64,000 nt of DNA from Geodermatophilus obscurus DSM 43160 (GCF_000025345.1 NC_013757.1:1860001-1924000), one strand, 5' to 3'; counted from the stretch's first letter, positions 24,295 through 33,759 are shown. Numbers and translations: made by a program. The notes: generated by a model not told the origin, from the letters alone.

Positions 24295-24881
24295 TCAGAT
24301 CGCCGGGGCGCTGTACAGGTGGGCCCGGAGTCCCACCCGCGCCGCGGCGTCGACGTCGACCTGCTGGTCGTCGACGAAGCGCACCGATCCGGCGGCAGCC
24401 CGGAGGCCGAGCAGACCGCGACGAACACCTCCGGATCGGGCTCGGCCCGGCCCAGCGCCGAGCTGTTGAAGACGGCGTCGAACTCGTCGTCCAGTCCCAG
24501 CCGCTGCAGGTCGCGGGGCAGCCGGTCGGTCGCATCGCTCAGCAGCGCCACGGGACGGGAGCGGCGCTGCTCGCGGAGGACGGCGACGACCCGCCGGTCG
24601 ACCTCTCCGCAGGGGCCCGACCAGGCGGCCACCGCTCCGGCCGCGGCCTCCCCGTGGACGGCGACCAGCCGTGTGGCGATCCCCGCCCGCCACCGGGCGT
24701 CGCTGATCCGGCCGGTGACGACGGCCCGCAGGGTGGCCGCGTCGGCGGATGCCGCGCGGTCGAGCGCGCCCGGGGGCAGACCGGCTCGTCGCTCGGCGGA
24801 GGAGACGATCGCCGGGTCCCAGATCCGCAGGACGCCGTCGAGGTCGACGACGAGGGCGGAGTCCGAGGACCGGCGGCTCAT
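24295..24881 (-). pseudogene. HAD-family hydrolase gene with a one-base frameshift
   Basis: The first frame gives a HAD phosphatase with motif I ALVVDLDGVLRIWDP, motif II VALLSDATDR and motif III-like GRAEPDPEVFVAV. After GLPPDRC the expected motif IV (FVDDQQVDVDAAARVGLRAHLY) continues in the neighbouring frame and ends at 24295. The whole span is 587 bases, one short of a multiple of three, so one base seems missing near 24383. Otherwise the gene would be a normal 195-residue sugar-phosphatase-like HAD protein. Its ATG overlaps the stop of the phosphotransferase gene, so the two formed an operon. Confidence 0.8.
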
Positions 24882-25668
24882 GCGGGGAAGAGCCACGCGG
24901 TGCTGCGCCGGGCGGCCTCGGTGTACTCCGCGCGGCCGGTCCGCAGGCCGTACTCGAGGTCCTCGAGGGCGGCGCAGCGCGCGAAGAACTCGATCCGCGG
25001 CCCGGCGTCGGGCAGGCCGCCGTACGCCTGCAGGGCCTCGGCGAGGAAGGCCGGCCCGAAGTCGCGGTACAGCCGGGCGAAGTCGAGGGCCGGGTCGGTG
25101 ACCGCGCAGTCCGACCAGTCGATCACGCCGGTGACGCGCGTTCCCTCCGCGAGGAGGTGCTCGGCGCCGAGGTCCGCGTGCGCCACCGCGCGCAGCGGGG
25201 AGGCACGCGGCACGCTGGACCGGACCACGCGCAGCAGCTCGGCGGGCCCGTCGAGGTCCACCAGCCACTCGGCGGGGTCGGCGTCCTCCACGTCGATGAA
25301 GGCGCGCACCGCGTCGGGGTCGGTGGCGTGCAGGTTGCGCAGGAACCGGCCGAGGACGGCGCCGGTGCCCGGCGCGGCGTTCGCCCCAGCAGCGGCCGTC
25401 CCGGCAGCAGCCGGTGGCCGAGGACGCCGGCGTCCCCGTCGGCGAACACGGGGACGGGGACGGCCAGCGGCAGCCGCGGCGCGAGGAGCTCCAGCAGGGC
25501 CGCCTCGCGCGCCACGTCGGTGCCGTCGGCCACCCGGAGGACCAGCTCGCCCGCGGCGAAGGCGGTGTTGTCCAGCCCGCGGCCCAGCTCCCGCAGCGGC
25601 AGGCCGGCGAGCTCGGGAGCGTGCCGCCGGAGCGCTGCGGCGGCACGTGCCGCCGCGGGCTCGGTCAC
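24878..25668 (-). pseudogene. Aminoglycoside phosphotransferase-like gene with a one-base frameshift
   Basis: The N-terminal frame (LRELGRGLDNTAFAAGELVLRV, ALLELLAPRLPLAVPVPV) and the C-terminal frame (FLRNLHATDPDAVRAFIDV, AVAHADLGAEHLL, VTGVIDWSDCAVTDPALDFA) together make a complete APH/ChoK-fold kinase of about 263 residues. Its catalytic loop is HADLGAEH and its metal site IDWSD. They are joined by a shift near 25385, since the span of 791 bases lacks one. Such kinases phosphorylate small molecules and are not necessarily resistance genes. Together with the HAD phosphatase downstream it would have formed a kinase-phosphatase pair. Confidence 0.8.
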
Positions 25669-25693
25669 GGGCCCGGCCTGCTGACCGCTCCGC

Positions 25694-27154
25694 TCACTCG
25701 CGCGGCGGGGCGGGCGCCGCGCGCCGGTGGTGCGGGCTGTCCGGGTTCAGCAGCGAGTGCCTGCGGCCGTAGGCGAAGTAGATGACGAAGCCGATGACCA
25801 GCCAGACCCCGAAGCGCGCCCAGGTCTCCCAGGGCAGCTGCCAGATCAGGAACAGCGACGACAGGACCCCGAACGCGGGGACGAAGGGCATGAGGGGCAG
25901 CCGGAAGGAGCGGGGCGTGTCGGGCCGGGTGTAGCGGAACAGGATAACTGCGACGCACACGACGATGAACGCGGACAGGATGCCGATGTTCGTCAGGTCC
26001 GCGACGGCGCGGATCGGGAAGACGCCGGCGAGCAGGGCCGATCCGATGCCGGCGATCCACGTCACCCGCTGCGGGGTGCCGTGGCGGTCCACCCCGGCGA
26101 ACCACGGGGGCAGCAGCCCGTCGCGGCTCATGGAGAACCACACCCGGGTGACGCCGAGCAGGAAGGTCAGCATGACGGTCAGGATGGACAGCACGGCGAA
26201 CACCGAGATGATGCCGGCGATCACCGGCAGGCCGACGCTGGTGAAGGCCGAGGCGAAGCCGGCCGTCGGGTCGATCTCCTGGTAGTTCTGCATCCCGGTG
26301 AGCACCAGCGTGGCCGCCACGTACAGCACCATCGCGATGACCAGCGACAGGATGATCGCCCGCGGCATGTGCTTCTTGCCGTCCTCGGCCTCCTCGGCGG
26401 CGGTGCTCATGGCGTCGTAGCCGAAGACCGCGAAGAAGACGGTGGCCGCGCCGGTGAGCACGGGGCCGAACCCGGCCGGCATGAACGGGTCGTAGTTCCC
26501 GGCGTCGATGTAGAAGATGCCCAGCCCGATGATGAACAGGATCAGCAGGATCTTGATCGCCACGGCGACGAGCTCGAACCGGCCGAAGGTCCTGGTGCCC
26601 CGGCTGAGGATGAAGGTCACGAGCAGGCAGATCAGGACGGCCGGGACGTTGACGACACCGCCCTCCTCGGCCGACGCGGTGACCGACACCGGCAGGCTGA
26701 GCCCGAAGCCGTCGAGGAACGCCTCCAGGTAGCCGGAGATGCCGATCGCCACGACCGCGACGATGGCGATGTACTCCAGCAGCAGGTCCCAGCCGATGAA
26801 CCACCCGATGACCTCGCCGAGGGCCACGTAGCCGTAGGTGTAGGCGGAGCCCGCCCGCGGGATCATCCCGGCGAACTCGGCGTAGGACAGCGCCGCGGCC
26901 GCGGAGGCCAGCCCGGCGATGAGGAAGGCGATCAGCACGGCCGGGCCGACGCCGGGGTTGTCCTCGTCGCCGGCCGCCACCAGGCCGGCGAGGGAGAAGA
27001 TCCCGACGCCGATGATGCCGCCGACGCCGATCGCGGTCAGCTGCCAGAGCCCGAGGCTCTTGGCGAGCACGCCCGCTCCGCTGTCCTTCTCGATCTCGTC
27101 CATCCGGTCCACCGGCATGCGCCGCCAGATCGAGTGCCTCGCCTGCGTGCTCAC
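25694..27154 (-). CDS. APC superfamily amino acid permease
   Basis: The 486-residue protein has about 12 membrane helices and the APC opening GLWQLTAIGVGGIIGVGIFSLAG, where the unwound helix 1 glycines bind the substrate backbone. SYAEFAGMIPRAGSAYTYGYVALGE and the helix 6 region FFAVFGYDAMSTAAEEAEDGKKHMPRAI match the cationic amino acid transporter (CAT/YfnA-like) branch. A cationic or broad-range amino acid is therefore likely, but this is inferred. The GTG start follows GAGGGGG. It lies 35 bases after the AMP-ligase gene on the same strand, so co-transcription is possible. Confidence 0.88.
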   Translation of the reverse strand: MSTQARHSIWRRMPVDRMDEIEKDSGAGVLAKSLGLWQLTAIGVGGIIGVGIFSLAGLVAAGDEDNPGVGPAVLIAFLIAGLASAAAALSYAEFAGMIPRAGSAYTYGYVALGEVIGWFIGWDLLLEYIAIVAVVAIGISGYLEAFLDGFGLSLPVSVTASAEEGGVVNVPAVLICLLVTFILSRGTRTFGRFELVAVAIKILLILFIIGLGIFYIDAGNYDPFMPAGFGPVLTGAATVFFAVFGYDAMSTAAEEAEDGKKHMPRAIILSLVIAMVLYVAATLVLTGMQNYQEIDPTAGFASAFTSVGLPVIAGIISVFAVLSILTVMLTFLLGVTRVWFSMSRDGLLPPWFAGVDRHGTPQRVTWIAGIGSALLAGVFPIRAVADLTNIGILSAFIVVCVAVILFRYTRPDTPRSFRLPLMPFVPAFGVLSSLFLIWQLPWETWARFGVWLVIGFVIYFAYGRRHSLLNPDSPHHRRAAPAPPRE

Positions 27155-27189
27155 GCGTTCCCCCTCGCGGTCGGACCAGGGACGGTCGG

Positions 27190-28842
27190 TCAGGAGCCGC
27201 CACGCAGCTCGCGGCGGAGGATCTTGCCGGTGACCGTCTTCGGCAGCTCGTCGACCAGGACGACGCTGCGCGGGTACTTGTAGGCCGCCATGCGCTCCCT
27301 GCAGTGCGCGATGAGCTCCTCGGGCGTGGCGCTCGCGCCCGGCACGAGGCTGACGAAGGCCCGCACCGTCTCGCCGCGCTTCTCGTCGGGGACACCCACG
27401 ACCGCCGACTCGCGGACCGCCGGGTGCTCGGCGAGGACGTCCTCCACCTCGCGCGGCCACACCTTGTAGCCCGACGCGTTGATCATGTCCTTCTTGCGGT
27501 CGACGATGAACACCCAGCCCTCGGGGTCCATGAAGCCGACGTCGCCGCTCCTGAGCGCGCCGCCGGGCAGGTTGGCGGCGGTCTCCTCCGGTTTGCCCCA
27601 GTAGCCGGCGACCACCTGCGGTCCCTCGGCGACGATCTCGCCGACCTCGCCGAGCGGCAGGTCCTCGCCGTCGTCGTCCTGGATGCGCACGATCGTGTTG
27701 GGTGCGGGGACGCCGACCGACAGTGCCCCCGAGTCGGGGTCGACCGGGGACGGCGAGCCGAACGGCGTGACCGTCATGGGCGAGGTCGTCTCGGTCAGCC
27801 CGTAGGCGTTGTGCACCTGCTTGCCGGTGGCCTCGAGGAACCGTCGCTCGGCGGTCGGTGAGATCGCGGCACCGCCAGAGTAGATCGACGTGAACGACGC
27901 GAAGTGGTCCGCGGTCATCCCCGGTGCGTTGAGCAGGGCGGTGAACGCGGTGATCGCGCCGATGGTGGACGTCGGCCGGTGCTCGAGGAAGGCGTCCAGG
28001 ACGACCTGCGGCTCGAACCGGTAGGCCAGCACCAGCGGCGCGGGGGCCAGCATGCTGACCGCGATGTGCCCGATGAGCCCGGTGATGTGGAACAGCGGGG
28101 CGATGCCGAAGATGGCGCCGTCCTGCCCGGCCCGCACCCAGTCGCGGTAGACCTGTGCGGTGAAGACGACGTTCCGGTGGGTGTTCATGGCGCCCCTGGG
28201 CACCCCCGTCGTCCCCGAGGTGTAGGTCAGGAACGCGACGTCGTCCGGGCCCAGCTGCACCGGCGGCGGCGTCTGCCCCCGGTGCTCGGCGACGAACTCG
28301 GCGAGGTCCGTCGTCCCCTCGGAACGCTGCCGGCTCACCCCGGCGAACAGCCGCTCGTCGTCGCGGGTCTGGAACTCCAGCTCGCTGGTCGTCAGCACCA
28401 GCCGGACGTCGGTGTCCGGCACGACGTCCCGGGCGACCTGGTCGTACAGCGACTCCAGGGCGACGAGGACGGTGGCCCCGGAGTCCTCGAGCAGGTAGGA
28501 CAGCTCACGGGCCCGGCTCATGGGGTTGATCGACACCATGACGCCGCCGGCCTTCCAGGCCGCGACCATCGCGATGACGAACTGCGGGACGTTCTGCAGG
28601 TAGACCGCCAGCCGGTCGCCGGGTGCGAACCCGTTGGCCAGCAGGCCGCCGGCCAGGCCGTCGCTGAGCTCGTCGAGCTCCTGGCGGCTGAGGACGCCGT
28701 CGAAGTACCGCAGCGCGTCCCCGGACGGGTCCCGCGCCAGCCCGGCGCGGAACATGCTCAGGGCGTCGTCGAACTCGATGTCGTAGTCCGCCGGCTGGTC
28801 CCCGTAGCGGGCGAGCCAGGGGCGGTCGTCGTACGTGCTCAC
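27190..28842 (-). CDS. Acyl-CoA synthetase (AMP-forming), long-chain fatty acid CoA ligase type
   Basis: The 550-residue ANL-superfamily enzyme activates a carboxylic acid as acyl-AMP and then forms the CoA thioester. The P-loop TYTSGTTGVPRGAMNTH, the motif YGLTETTSP, the hinge region WVFIVDRKKDMINASGYKVWPREVE and the C-terminal catalytic Lys in LPKTVTGKILRREL are all present. The length is normal. The start is GTG at 28842, eight bases after the stop of the shortened cyclase gene, so they are an operon. The acid substrate is unknown; neighbouring genes suggest carboxylic or hydroxy acids. Confidence 0.92.
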   Translation of the reverse strand: MSTYDDRPWLARYGDQPADYDIEFDDALSMFRAGLARDPSGDALRYFDGVLSRQELDELSDGLAGGLLANGFAPGDRLAVYLQNVPQFVIAMVAAWKAGGVMVSINPMSRARELSYLLEDSGATVLVALESLYDQVARDVVPDTDVRLVLTTSELEFQTRDDERLFAGVSRQRSEGTTDLAEFVAEHRGQTPPPVQLGPDDVAFLTYTSGTTGVPRGAMNTHRNVVFTAQVYRDWVRAGQDGAIFGIAPLFHITGLIGHIAVSMLAPAPLVLAYRFEPQVVLDAFLEHRPTSTIGAITAFTALLNAPGMTADHFASFTSIYSGGAAISPTAERRFLEATGKQVHNAYGLTETTSPMTVTPFGSPSPVDPDSGALSVGVPAPNTIVRIQDDDGEDLPLGEVGEIVAEGPQVVAGYWGKPEETAANLPGGALRSGDVGFMDPEGWVFIVDRKKDMINASGYKVWPREVEDVLAEHPAVRESAVVGVPDEKRGETVRAFVSLVPGASATPEELIAHCRERMAAYKYPRSVVLVDELPKTVTGKILRRELRGGS

Positions 28843-28849
28843 GGCAGTC

Positions 28850-29323
28850 CTACTCGATGACGACGGAGTTGACCGGGGAGCCGCTGCCCCTGGCGACCTC
28901 GAGCGGCGCGGCCACGTGGAGGAAGGCGTACCGGCCGTCCTCGGCGCAGTCGGCGGCGAACTGCTCGAGGTCGGCGATCTCGGTCAGCGTGACCCCGAGG
29001 TCGCGCATCAGCGCGTTGTGCAGGACGAGGGCGACGCCGGTGTCGGGGTCGAAGGTCACCTCGTCGGCGATGGTGTCGGTGGCCAGGTTGGGGACCTTCA
29101 GGTCCTCGTGCGTGGAGGTCTCGCCCTCGTCCAGGGTGTCCCGCCCGCGGAAGCGGGCCATGTCCAGCAGCACGGCCCGGCTGACGACGCCGCGCTGGGC
29201 GATCGGCTCGACGCCGGCCTCATCCAGGCCGCCGATGGTCGTGCGGGCGTCGTAGCCGCTCCAGATCTCCCCGTCGTACCGGACATGGGCCAGCCCGTCG
29301 TACTGCGTGGAGCCCTCGGTCAC
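28850..29323 (-). CDS. Shortened cyclase-family protein (kynurenine formamidase-like)
   Basis: The 157-residue product joins two ends of a cyclase-family domain. The first (GSTQYDGLAHVRYDGEIWSGYDA, VSRAVLLDMARFRGRDTLDEGETSTHEDL) corresponds to the metal-site half, with its first His replaced by Gln or Ser. The second (VALVLHNALMRDLGVTLTEIADLEQFAADC, FLHVAAPLEVARGSGSPVN) is the C-terminal half. Members are usually near 300 residues, so the N-terminal 70 or so and the middle (about 80 residues holding further catalytic residues) are missing. A good AGGAGG precedes the GTG, so it is still translated. It is probably not an active hydrolase. Confidence 0.7.
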   Translation of the reverse strand: MTEGSTQYDGLAHVRYDGEIWSGYDARTTIGGLDEAGVEPIAQRGVVSRAVLLDMARFRGRDTLDEGETSTHEDLKVPNLATDTIADEVTFDPDTGVALVLHNALMRDLGVTLTEIADLEQFAADCAEDGRYAFLHVAAPLEVARGSGSPVNSVVIE

Positions 29324-29471
29324 AGGGGCCTCCTGGATCTCGGAGCTGTCCGGTCGCAGACGTGGGGAACGGCGTCGTGGACTATTCCGTCGGTGTGGTG
29401 CCCGCCACAAGCACGTGCAACATTCGGCGCAGCTCGCGCAGCCGCACGGTCCGATCGCAGAGAGGGATGTC

Positions 29472-30761
29472 ATGAGCACCGTCTCGCCCGCCCACCCCGA
29501 GTCCGTCTTCACCTACGGAGCGCCGCTGCTGAAGTTCGGGAGCGGGGCCTCCGACGAGATCGGGTACGACCTGAGCCGGTACGGCGTCCGGCGGGTGCTG
29601 GTGGTCACCGACGCCGGACTCGCGGCCACCGGCATCCCGCAGCGGGTGGCCGACCAGATGGCGCAGTTCGACATCGAGGCGCGCGTGTACGACGGCGTGC
29701 ACGTCGAGCCGACCGACGTCAGCCTCGTCGCCGCGATCGAGGAGGCCCGCTCGACCGGGCCCTGGGACGCCTTCGTCGCCGTCGGCGGGGGCTCCAGCAT
29801 CGACACGGCCAAGGCGATCGACCTGCTGACCACCAACCCCGGCGAGCTCATGGACTACGTCAACGCCCCGGTGGGGAAGGGGCAGGCGCCGTCGAAGCCG
29901 CTGAAGCCGCTCATCGCCGTCCCGACGACGACGGGCACCGGCTCGGAGAGCACCACGATCTGCGTCATGGACGTCATCGCGGCGCGGGTGAAGACCGGGA
30001 TCAGCCACGCGATGCTGCGCCCGACGCTGGCCGTGATCGACCCGGACCTCACGCTGACCCAGCCGCCGGGAGTGACCGCGGCGTCGGGCATGGACATCCT
30101 CTGCCACGCCCTGGAGAGCTACACGGCGCGCTGGTACACGACCTACGAGCACAAGACGCCCGAGAAGCGGGTGCCCTACTGCGGCTCGAACCCCATCTCG
30201 GACATGTGGTCGGAGAAGGCGCTCACCCTGCTGGCCGGCTCCTTCCGGCGGGCGGTGCGGCACGGGGACGACGTGCAGGCACGCACCGACATGTCGATGG
30301 CGGCGACCTTCGCCGGCATGGGCTTCGGCAACGCCGGCGTGCACATCCCGCACGCCAACGCGTACCCGATCGCCGGCCAGGTGAAGGACTTCCATCCCAA
30401 GGACTACCCGGCCGACGAGCCGATGGTCCCGCACGGGATGTCGGTCGCGCTGACCGCGCCGGAGGCCTTCCGCTTCACCTTCGAGGCGGCGCCGGACCGG
30501 CACGTCCGCGCGGCGCAGCTGCTGGCCCCGAACGCGGGTCTGCCGACGGACGCGGTCGACTTCCTGCCCATGGTGCTGACGGACCTGATGCGCGACATCG
30601 ACATCCCCAACGGCGTGGGCGCCGTCGGCTTCGGCGAGGGCGACGTCGACGACCTGGTGGAGGGGACGATGAAGCAGCAGCGGCTGCTGGCCACCTGTCC
30701 CCGCGAGGTCACCGAGGACGACATCGCCGGCATCTTCCGCCGATCGATGTCGCTGTGGTGA
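29472..30761 (+). CDS. Iron-containing alcohol dehydrogenase, hydroxyacid-oxoacid transhydrogenase type
   Basis: The 429-residue protein belongs to the group III (Fe-type) dehydrogenases. VGGGSSIDTAKAIDLL binds the nucleotide, and VPTTTGTGSESTTICVM, ASGMDILCHALESYTA, GNAGVHIPHANAYPI and VPHGMSVAL contain the Asp and His metal ligands. The insert YEHKTPEKRVPYCGSNPISD is found in hydroxyacid-oxoacid transhydrogenases (ADHFE1 type). These oxidise 4-hydroxybutyrate using 2-oxoglutarate as acceptor with tightly bound NAD. That reaction is an inference. It is divergent from the cyclase/ligase operon and abuts the convergent thioesterase gene. Confidence 0.88.
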   Translation: MSTVSPAHPESVFTYGAPLLKFGSGASDEIGYDLSRYGVRRVLVVTDAGLAATGIPQRVADQMAQFDIEARVYDGVHVEPTDVSLVAAIEEARSTGPWDAFVAVGGGSSIDTAKAIDLLTTNPGELMDYVNAPVGKGQAPSKPLKPLIAVPTTTGTGSESTTICVMDVIAARVKTGISHAMLRPTLAVIDPDLTLTQPPGVTAASGMDILCHALESYTARWYTTYEHKTPEKRVPYCGSNPISDMWSEKALTLLAGSFRRAVRHGDDVQARTDMSMAATFAGMGFGNAGVHIPHANAYPIAGQVKDFHPKDYPADEPMVPHGMSVALTAPEAFRFTFEAAPDRHVRAAQLLAPNAGLPTDAVDFLPMVLTDLMRDIDIPNGVGAVGFGEGDVDDLVEGTMKQQRLLATCPREVTEDDIAGIFRRSMSLW

Positions 30762-31178
30762 TCAGCGGAGGCGGACGACGCTCTTGGTGACCTGGGCGGC
30801 GGCGACCACGTCGCCGTCCACCGTCGCCTCGGCGCGCATGAAGGCGACCGCGCGGCCGCGGCGCAGCACGGTCCCCACGACGTCGACGCGCTTCCCGGCG
30901 GCCACCGGCCGGAGCAGCGACACCGTGAGGTCGTGGGTCACGGCGTGCTCGTCATCGGACAGCTGGGGGAGCAGGGCGAGGAACGACGCGACGTCCAACA
31001 GCGTGTAGACCACGCCGCCGTGCAGCACCGCCGCCTGGTTCCGCGCCGGCCCGTCCACCGAGAACCAGATGCCGACCGACGGCTCGGCGGGATCCCGGAG
31101 CTCCATGCCGAGGAACTGGTGCAGCGGGATGTCGAGCACGGCCTGCACCCGGGCAGCGAGCACGGTGTCGGACGGCAC
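30762..31178 (-). CDS. PaaI-type hotdog thioesterase
   Basis: The 138-residue protein has a single hotdog fold with the PaaI pattern: HQFLGMELRD, AAVLHGGVVYTLLDVASFLALL (central helix with conserved Gly and the Asp near the active site), and VTHDLTVSLLRPVAAGKRVDVVGTVLRRGR. It should hydrolyse aryl- or acyl-CoA thioesters as a tetramer. The GTG at 31178 is preceded by GAGAGG. Its stop codon directly abuts that of the convergent dehydrogenase gene with no gap. With the AMP-ligase and dehydrogenase it may form a small acyl-CoA metabolism group. Confidence 0.85.
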   Translation of the reverse strand: MPSDTVLAARVQAVLDIPLHQFLGMELRDPAEPSVGIWFSVDGPARNQAAVLHGGVVYTLLDVASFLALLPQLSDDEHAVTHDLTVSLLRPVAAGKRVDVVGTVLRRGRAVAFMRAEATVDGDVVAAAQVTKSVVRLR

Positions 31179-31267
31179 GCGGGCCACCTCTCGTCGGGGA
31201 CCTGGCGAGCCTCGCACGCGCCGGTCGTGAGGGGCCCGGCCCCACCCGTGTCCGCGCGCGGGGTCGG

Positions 31268-31444
31268 TCACTCCGCGGGCGGGGGGACCGGCTCCTCCAG
31301 CCAGTTCCAGCTGTGGTGGCTGAACAGCGTCTTGTTGCCCTTGGCGTCGTACACCACGAGGTGACCGGTGGCGGTGAAGCTGAAGCGGGCGTCGTTGCCG
31401 AAGCGGATCACTTCACCGTCGGCGCGGTGCAGGTCGAAGGCCAT
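31268..31444 (-). CDS. Small hypothetical protein (58 residues)
   Basis: A complete frame from ATG to TGA encodes a well-balanced small protein with alternating hydrophobic pattern: FDLHRADGEVIRFGNDARF, SFTATGHLVVYDAKGNKTLF and SHHSWNWLEEPVPPPAE. The pattern suggests a small beta-sheet protein. It lies between the thioesterase gene and helR on the same strand. No known family is recognised. The amino acid composition, with aromatic residues and few Arg/Pro, argues that it is real. Confidence 0.72.
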   Translation of the reverse strand: MAFDLHRADGEVIRFGNDARFSFTATGHLVVYDAKGNKTLFSHHSWNWLEEPVPPPAE

Positions 31445-31504
31445 GCCCGGAGCCTGGCACGAGAGCGGGCCGGCCCGTGTCGATCTGCCGCGGTGCGGCC
31501 CGTG

Positions 31505-33655
31505 TCAGGAGCTCGTGAGGACGACGAGTCGCTGGGTCGCCCGGGTCATCGCGACGTAGCGGTCGACCGCTCCCTCGGTGCCCGTGCCGAACGCCTCGGG
31601 GTCGACGAGGACGACGAGGTCGAACTCGAGCCCCTTCGCCAGCTCCGGGGTCAGGGGCCGGACGCGGGCGGTCCCCGAGAACGCGGGGTCGCCGATGACG
31701 CAGGCGGTGCCGTCGGCGTGCGCGGCGAGCCAGGTGTCGAGGACCGCGTGGAGGTCCGAGACGGGTCCGTGCCCGACGGGGACGCCGGTGCTGCGGACGG
31801 AGGTCGGCACGTTGGCGTCCGGGAGCACGGCCCGGATGACCGGCTCCGCCTCGGCCATGACCTCCACCGGCGTCCGGTAGTTGATGCTGAGGGAGGCCAC
31901 GTCGACCCGGTCGAGCCCGACTCGCCCGAGGCGTTCCTGCCAGGACTCGTGGAACCCGTGCCTGGCCTGGGCGCGGTCGCCGACGATGGTGAAGCTCCGG
32001 GAGGGGCAGCGGAAGAGCAGCATCTGCCACTCCGCGTCGGTCAGCTCCTGGGCCTCGTCCACCACCACGTGCGCGAACGGGCCGGCGAGCAGGTCCGGGG
32101 CAGCGCTGGGCAGCGCGGCCTGGTCCACCAGCGCGTCCCGCAGGTCCTGGTGGCGCAGGCTCGTCATCAGCAGCAGCTCGGAGTCGTCGGCCGCGATCAG
32201 CTCATCGATGACGTCGGCCATGCGCTCGCGTTCCGCGGCGACGACGGCGTCCTGCCGGCGCCTGCGCCGGGACACCTGCGGGTCGCCCAGCCGCTGCCGT
32301 GCGGCGTCCAGCAGCGGCAGGTCGGACACGGTCCATGCCCGGGGGTCCTCGCGCTGCAGCAGCCGGACCTCGTCGGCATCGAGCCAGGGAGCGCACCGGC
32401 GCAGGTAGGCGGGGACCGACCACAGGTCCCCGACGAGGTCGGTCGCCTCCAGCAGCGGCCAGGCGCGGTCGAAGGCGGCGAGCAGCTCCCCGTTCTGCAG
32501 CAGCGACCTGCGGAGCTGGTCAGCCGGTTCGTCGCCGTCGTCCTCATTGACCAGGATCGTGACCAGCTCGTCCAGAACCCGGTCGCGCGCCTCGTTGTGC
32601 GGAGTGCCGGGGTCCGGTGCCTCGAACGCCTCGGCCCAGTCGTCGGCGCTGAGCCAGATGTCGGACGACTCGGTCTCGACGGTCATCCCCCTGCGAGGTG
32701 GCTCCTCGTAGAACCGGACGGCCGTCTCGATCGCCGTGCCCACGTCCATGGACGCCTTCAGGTCGGCCACGCGCGGATCGGGCTCGACCCCGGCTGCGGC
32801 CCCTTCGGGGACGAGGTCCCGCAGGGTGCACGTCTGCACGCCCTCCTCGCCGAGGCTGGGGAGGACGTCGGCGACGTAGGCCAGGTACGGCTGGTGCGGG
32901 CCGACGAAGAGCACGCCGCCCCGGTGGTGTCCGAGGCGCGGGTCGGCGTAGAGGAGGTAGGCGGTGCGGTGCAGCGCGACGACGGTCTTCCCGGTGCCGG
33001 GGCCGCCGTCGACGACGAGGGCGCCCTGGGACCCCGCGCGGATGATGGCGTCCTGGTCGGCCTGGATGGTGCCGAGCACGTCCCGCATCCGGGGGGAGCG
33101 GCTGCTGCCCAGGCTCGCGATGAAGGCGGACTGGTCGTCGAGCGCGGCGGCGTGCCCGGCGAACCCGTCGGCGGTGAACACCTCGTCCCAGTAGTCGGTG
33201 ACCCGGCCACGGGTCCACCGGTACCTGCGGCGGCTCACCACACCCATCGGGTCGGCGTGGGTCGCGCCGAAGAACGGCTCGGCCGCGGGGGAGCGCCAGT
33301 CGACGATCAGCCGGCGACCCGTGCTGTCGGTGAGACCCAGTCGTCCGACGTACACGGGCTCGGGATCGTCCGCGCGGACGAAGTGCCCGAGGCACAGGTC
33401 CAGACCGAAGCGACGCAGGGCGCGCAGGCGGGCGGTGAGCCGGTGCACCTCCAGGTCCCGGTCGAGCGCCTCCTGGCCGGTGCCGCCGGGCGCCCTGCGC
33501 TCGGTGCCGAGGCGGTCGGACAGGTCGGCGATCGACTGCTCGAGGCTTTCCGCGATGGCCGCGAAGTGCTGCTCGTCGCCGGCGATCAGCGCCGGGTCGG
33601 CCTTGGGGGAGAGGTGATCGGGGAGATCGAACACGCTGGTGGTCAGGGGGATCAC
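31505..33655 (-). CDS. helR: HelR-type RNA polymerase recycling motor ATPase
   Basis: The 716-residue SF1 helicase-like ATPase has the Walker A motif GGPGTGKT, Walker B in VVVDEAQELT, a motif III region QMLLFRCPSRSFTIVGD, SINYRTPVEV and the C-terminal VAMTRATQRLVVL. The N-terminal coiled region (HFAAIAESLEQSIADLSDRL, EVHRLTARLRAL) followed by GRLGLTDSTGRRLIVDWRSP is characteristic of HelD-like proteins that enter RNA polymerase. In actinobacteria HelR displaces rifamycins and frees stalled polymerase. The assignment to HelR rather than another HelD class is strengthened by the rifamycin-associated element upstream. The GTG start has GGAG ten bases before it. Confidence 0.88.
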   Translation of the reverse strand: MIPLTTSVFDLPDHLSPKADPALIAGDEQHFAAIAESLEQSIADLSDRLGTERRAPGGTGQEALDRDLEVHRLTARLRALRRFGLDLCLGHFVRADDPEPVYVGRLGLTDSTGRRLIVDWRSPAAEPFFGATHADPMGVVSRRRYRWTRGRVTDYWDEVFTADGFAGHAAALDDQSAFIASLGSSRSPRMRDVLGTIQADQDAIIRAGSQGALVVDGGPGTGKTVVALHRTAYLLYADPRLGHHRGGVLFVGPHQPYLAYVADVLPSLGEEGVQTCTLRDLVPEGAAAGVEPDPRVADLKASMDVGTAIETAVRFYEEPPRRGMTVETESSDIWLSADDWAEAFEAPDPGTPHNEARDRVLDELVTILVNEDDGDEPADQLRRSLLQNGELLAAFDRAWPLLEATDLVGDLWSVPAYLRRCAPWLDADEVRLLQREDPRAWTVSDLPLLDAARQRLGDPQVSRRRRRQDAVVAAERERMADVIDELIAADDSELLLMTSLRHQDLRDALVDQAALPSAAPDLLAGPFAHVVVDEAQELTDAEWQMLLFRCPSRSFTIVGDRAQARHGFHESWQERLGRVGLDRVDVASLSINYRTPVEVMAEAEPVIRAVLPDANVPTSVRSTGVPVGHGPVSDLHAVLDTWLAAHADGTACVIGDPAFSGTARVRPLTPELAKGLEFDLVVLVDPEAFGTGTEGAVDRYVAMTRATQRLVVLTSS

Positions 33656-33759
33656 GTCATCAGCTCCGATGTGAGGCGTTCGCGACCATTGCCTGCAGCG
33701 GTGCGCCTGGACCGCTTCCGCAGTTCTCGGCCTCGGTCGGCGATTCTGCGGCTCGACCC

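Noticed and set aside
24878-25668. Aminoglycoside resistance gene
   Set aside because: The fold is APH/ChoK-like, but the gene is frameshifted, and such kinases in soil actinobacteria mostly act on other substrates.
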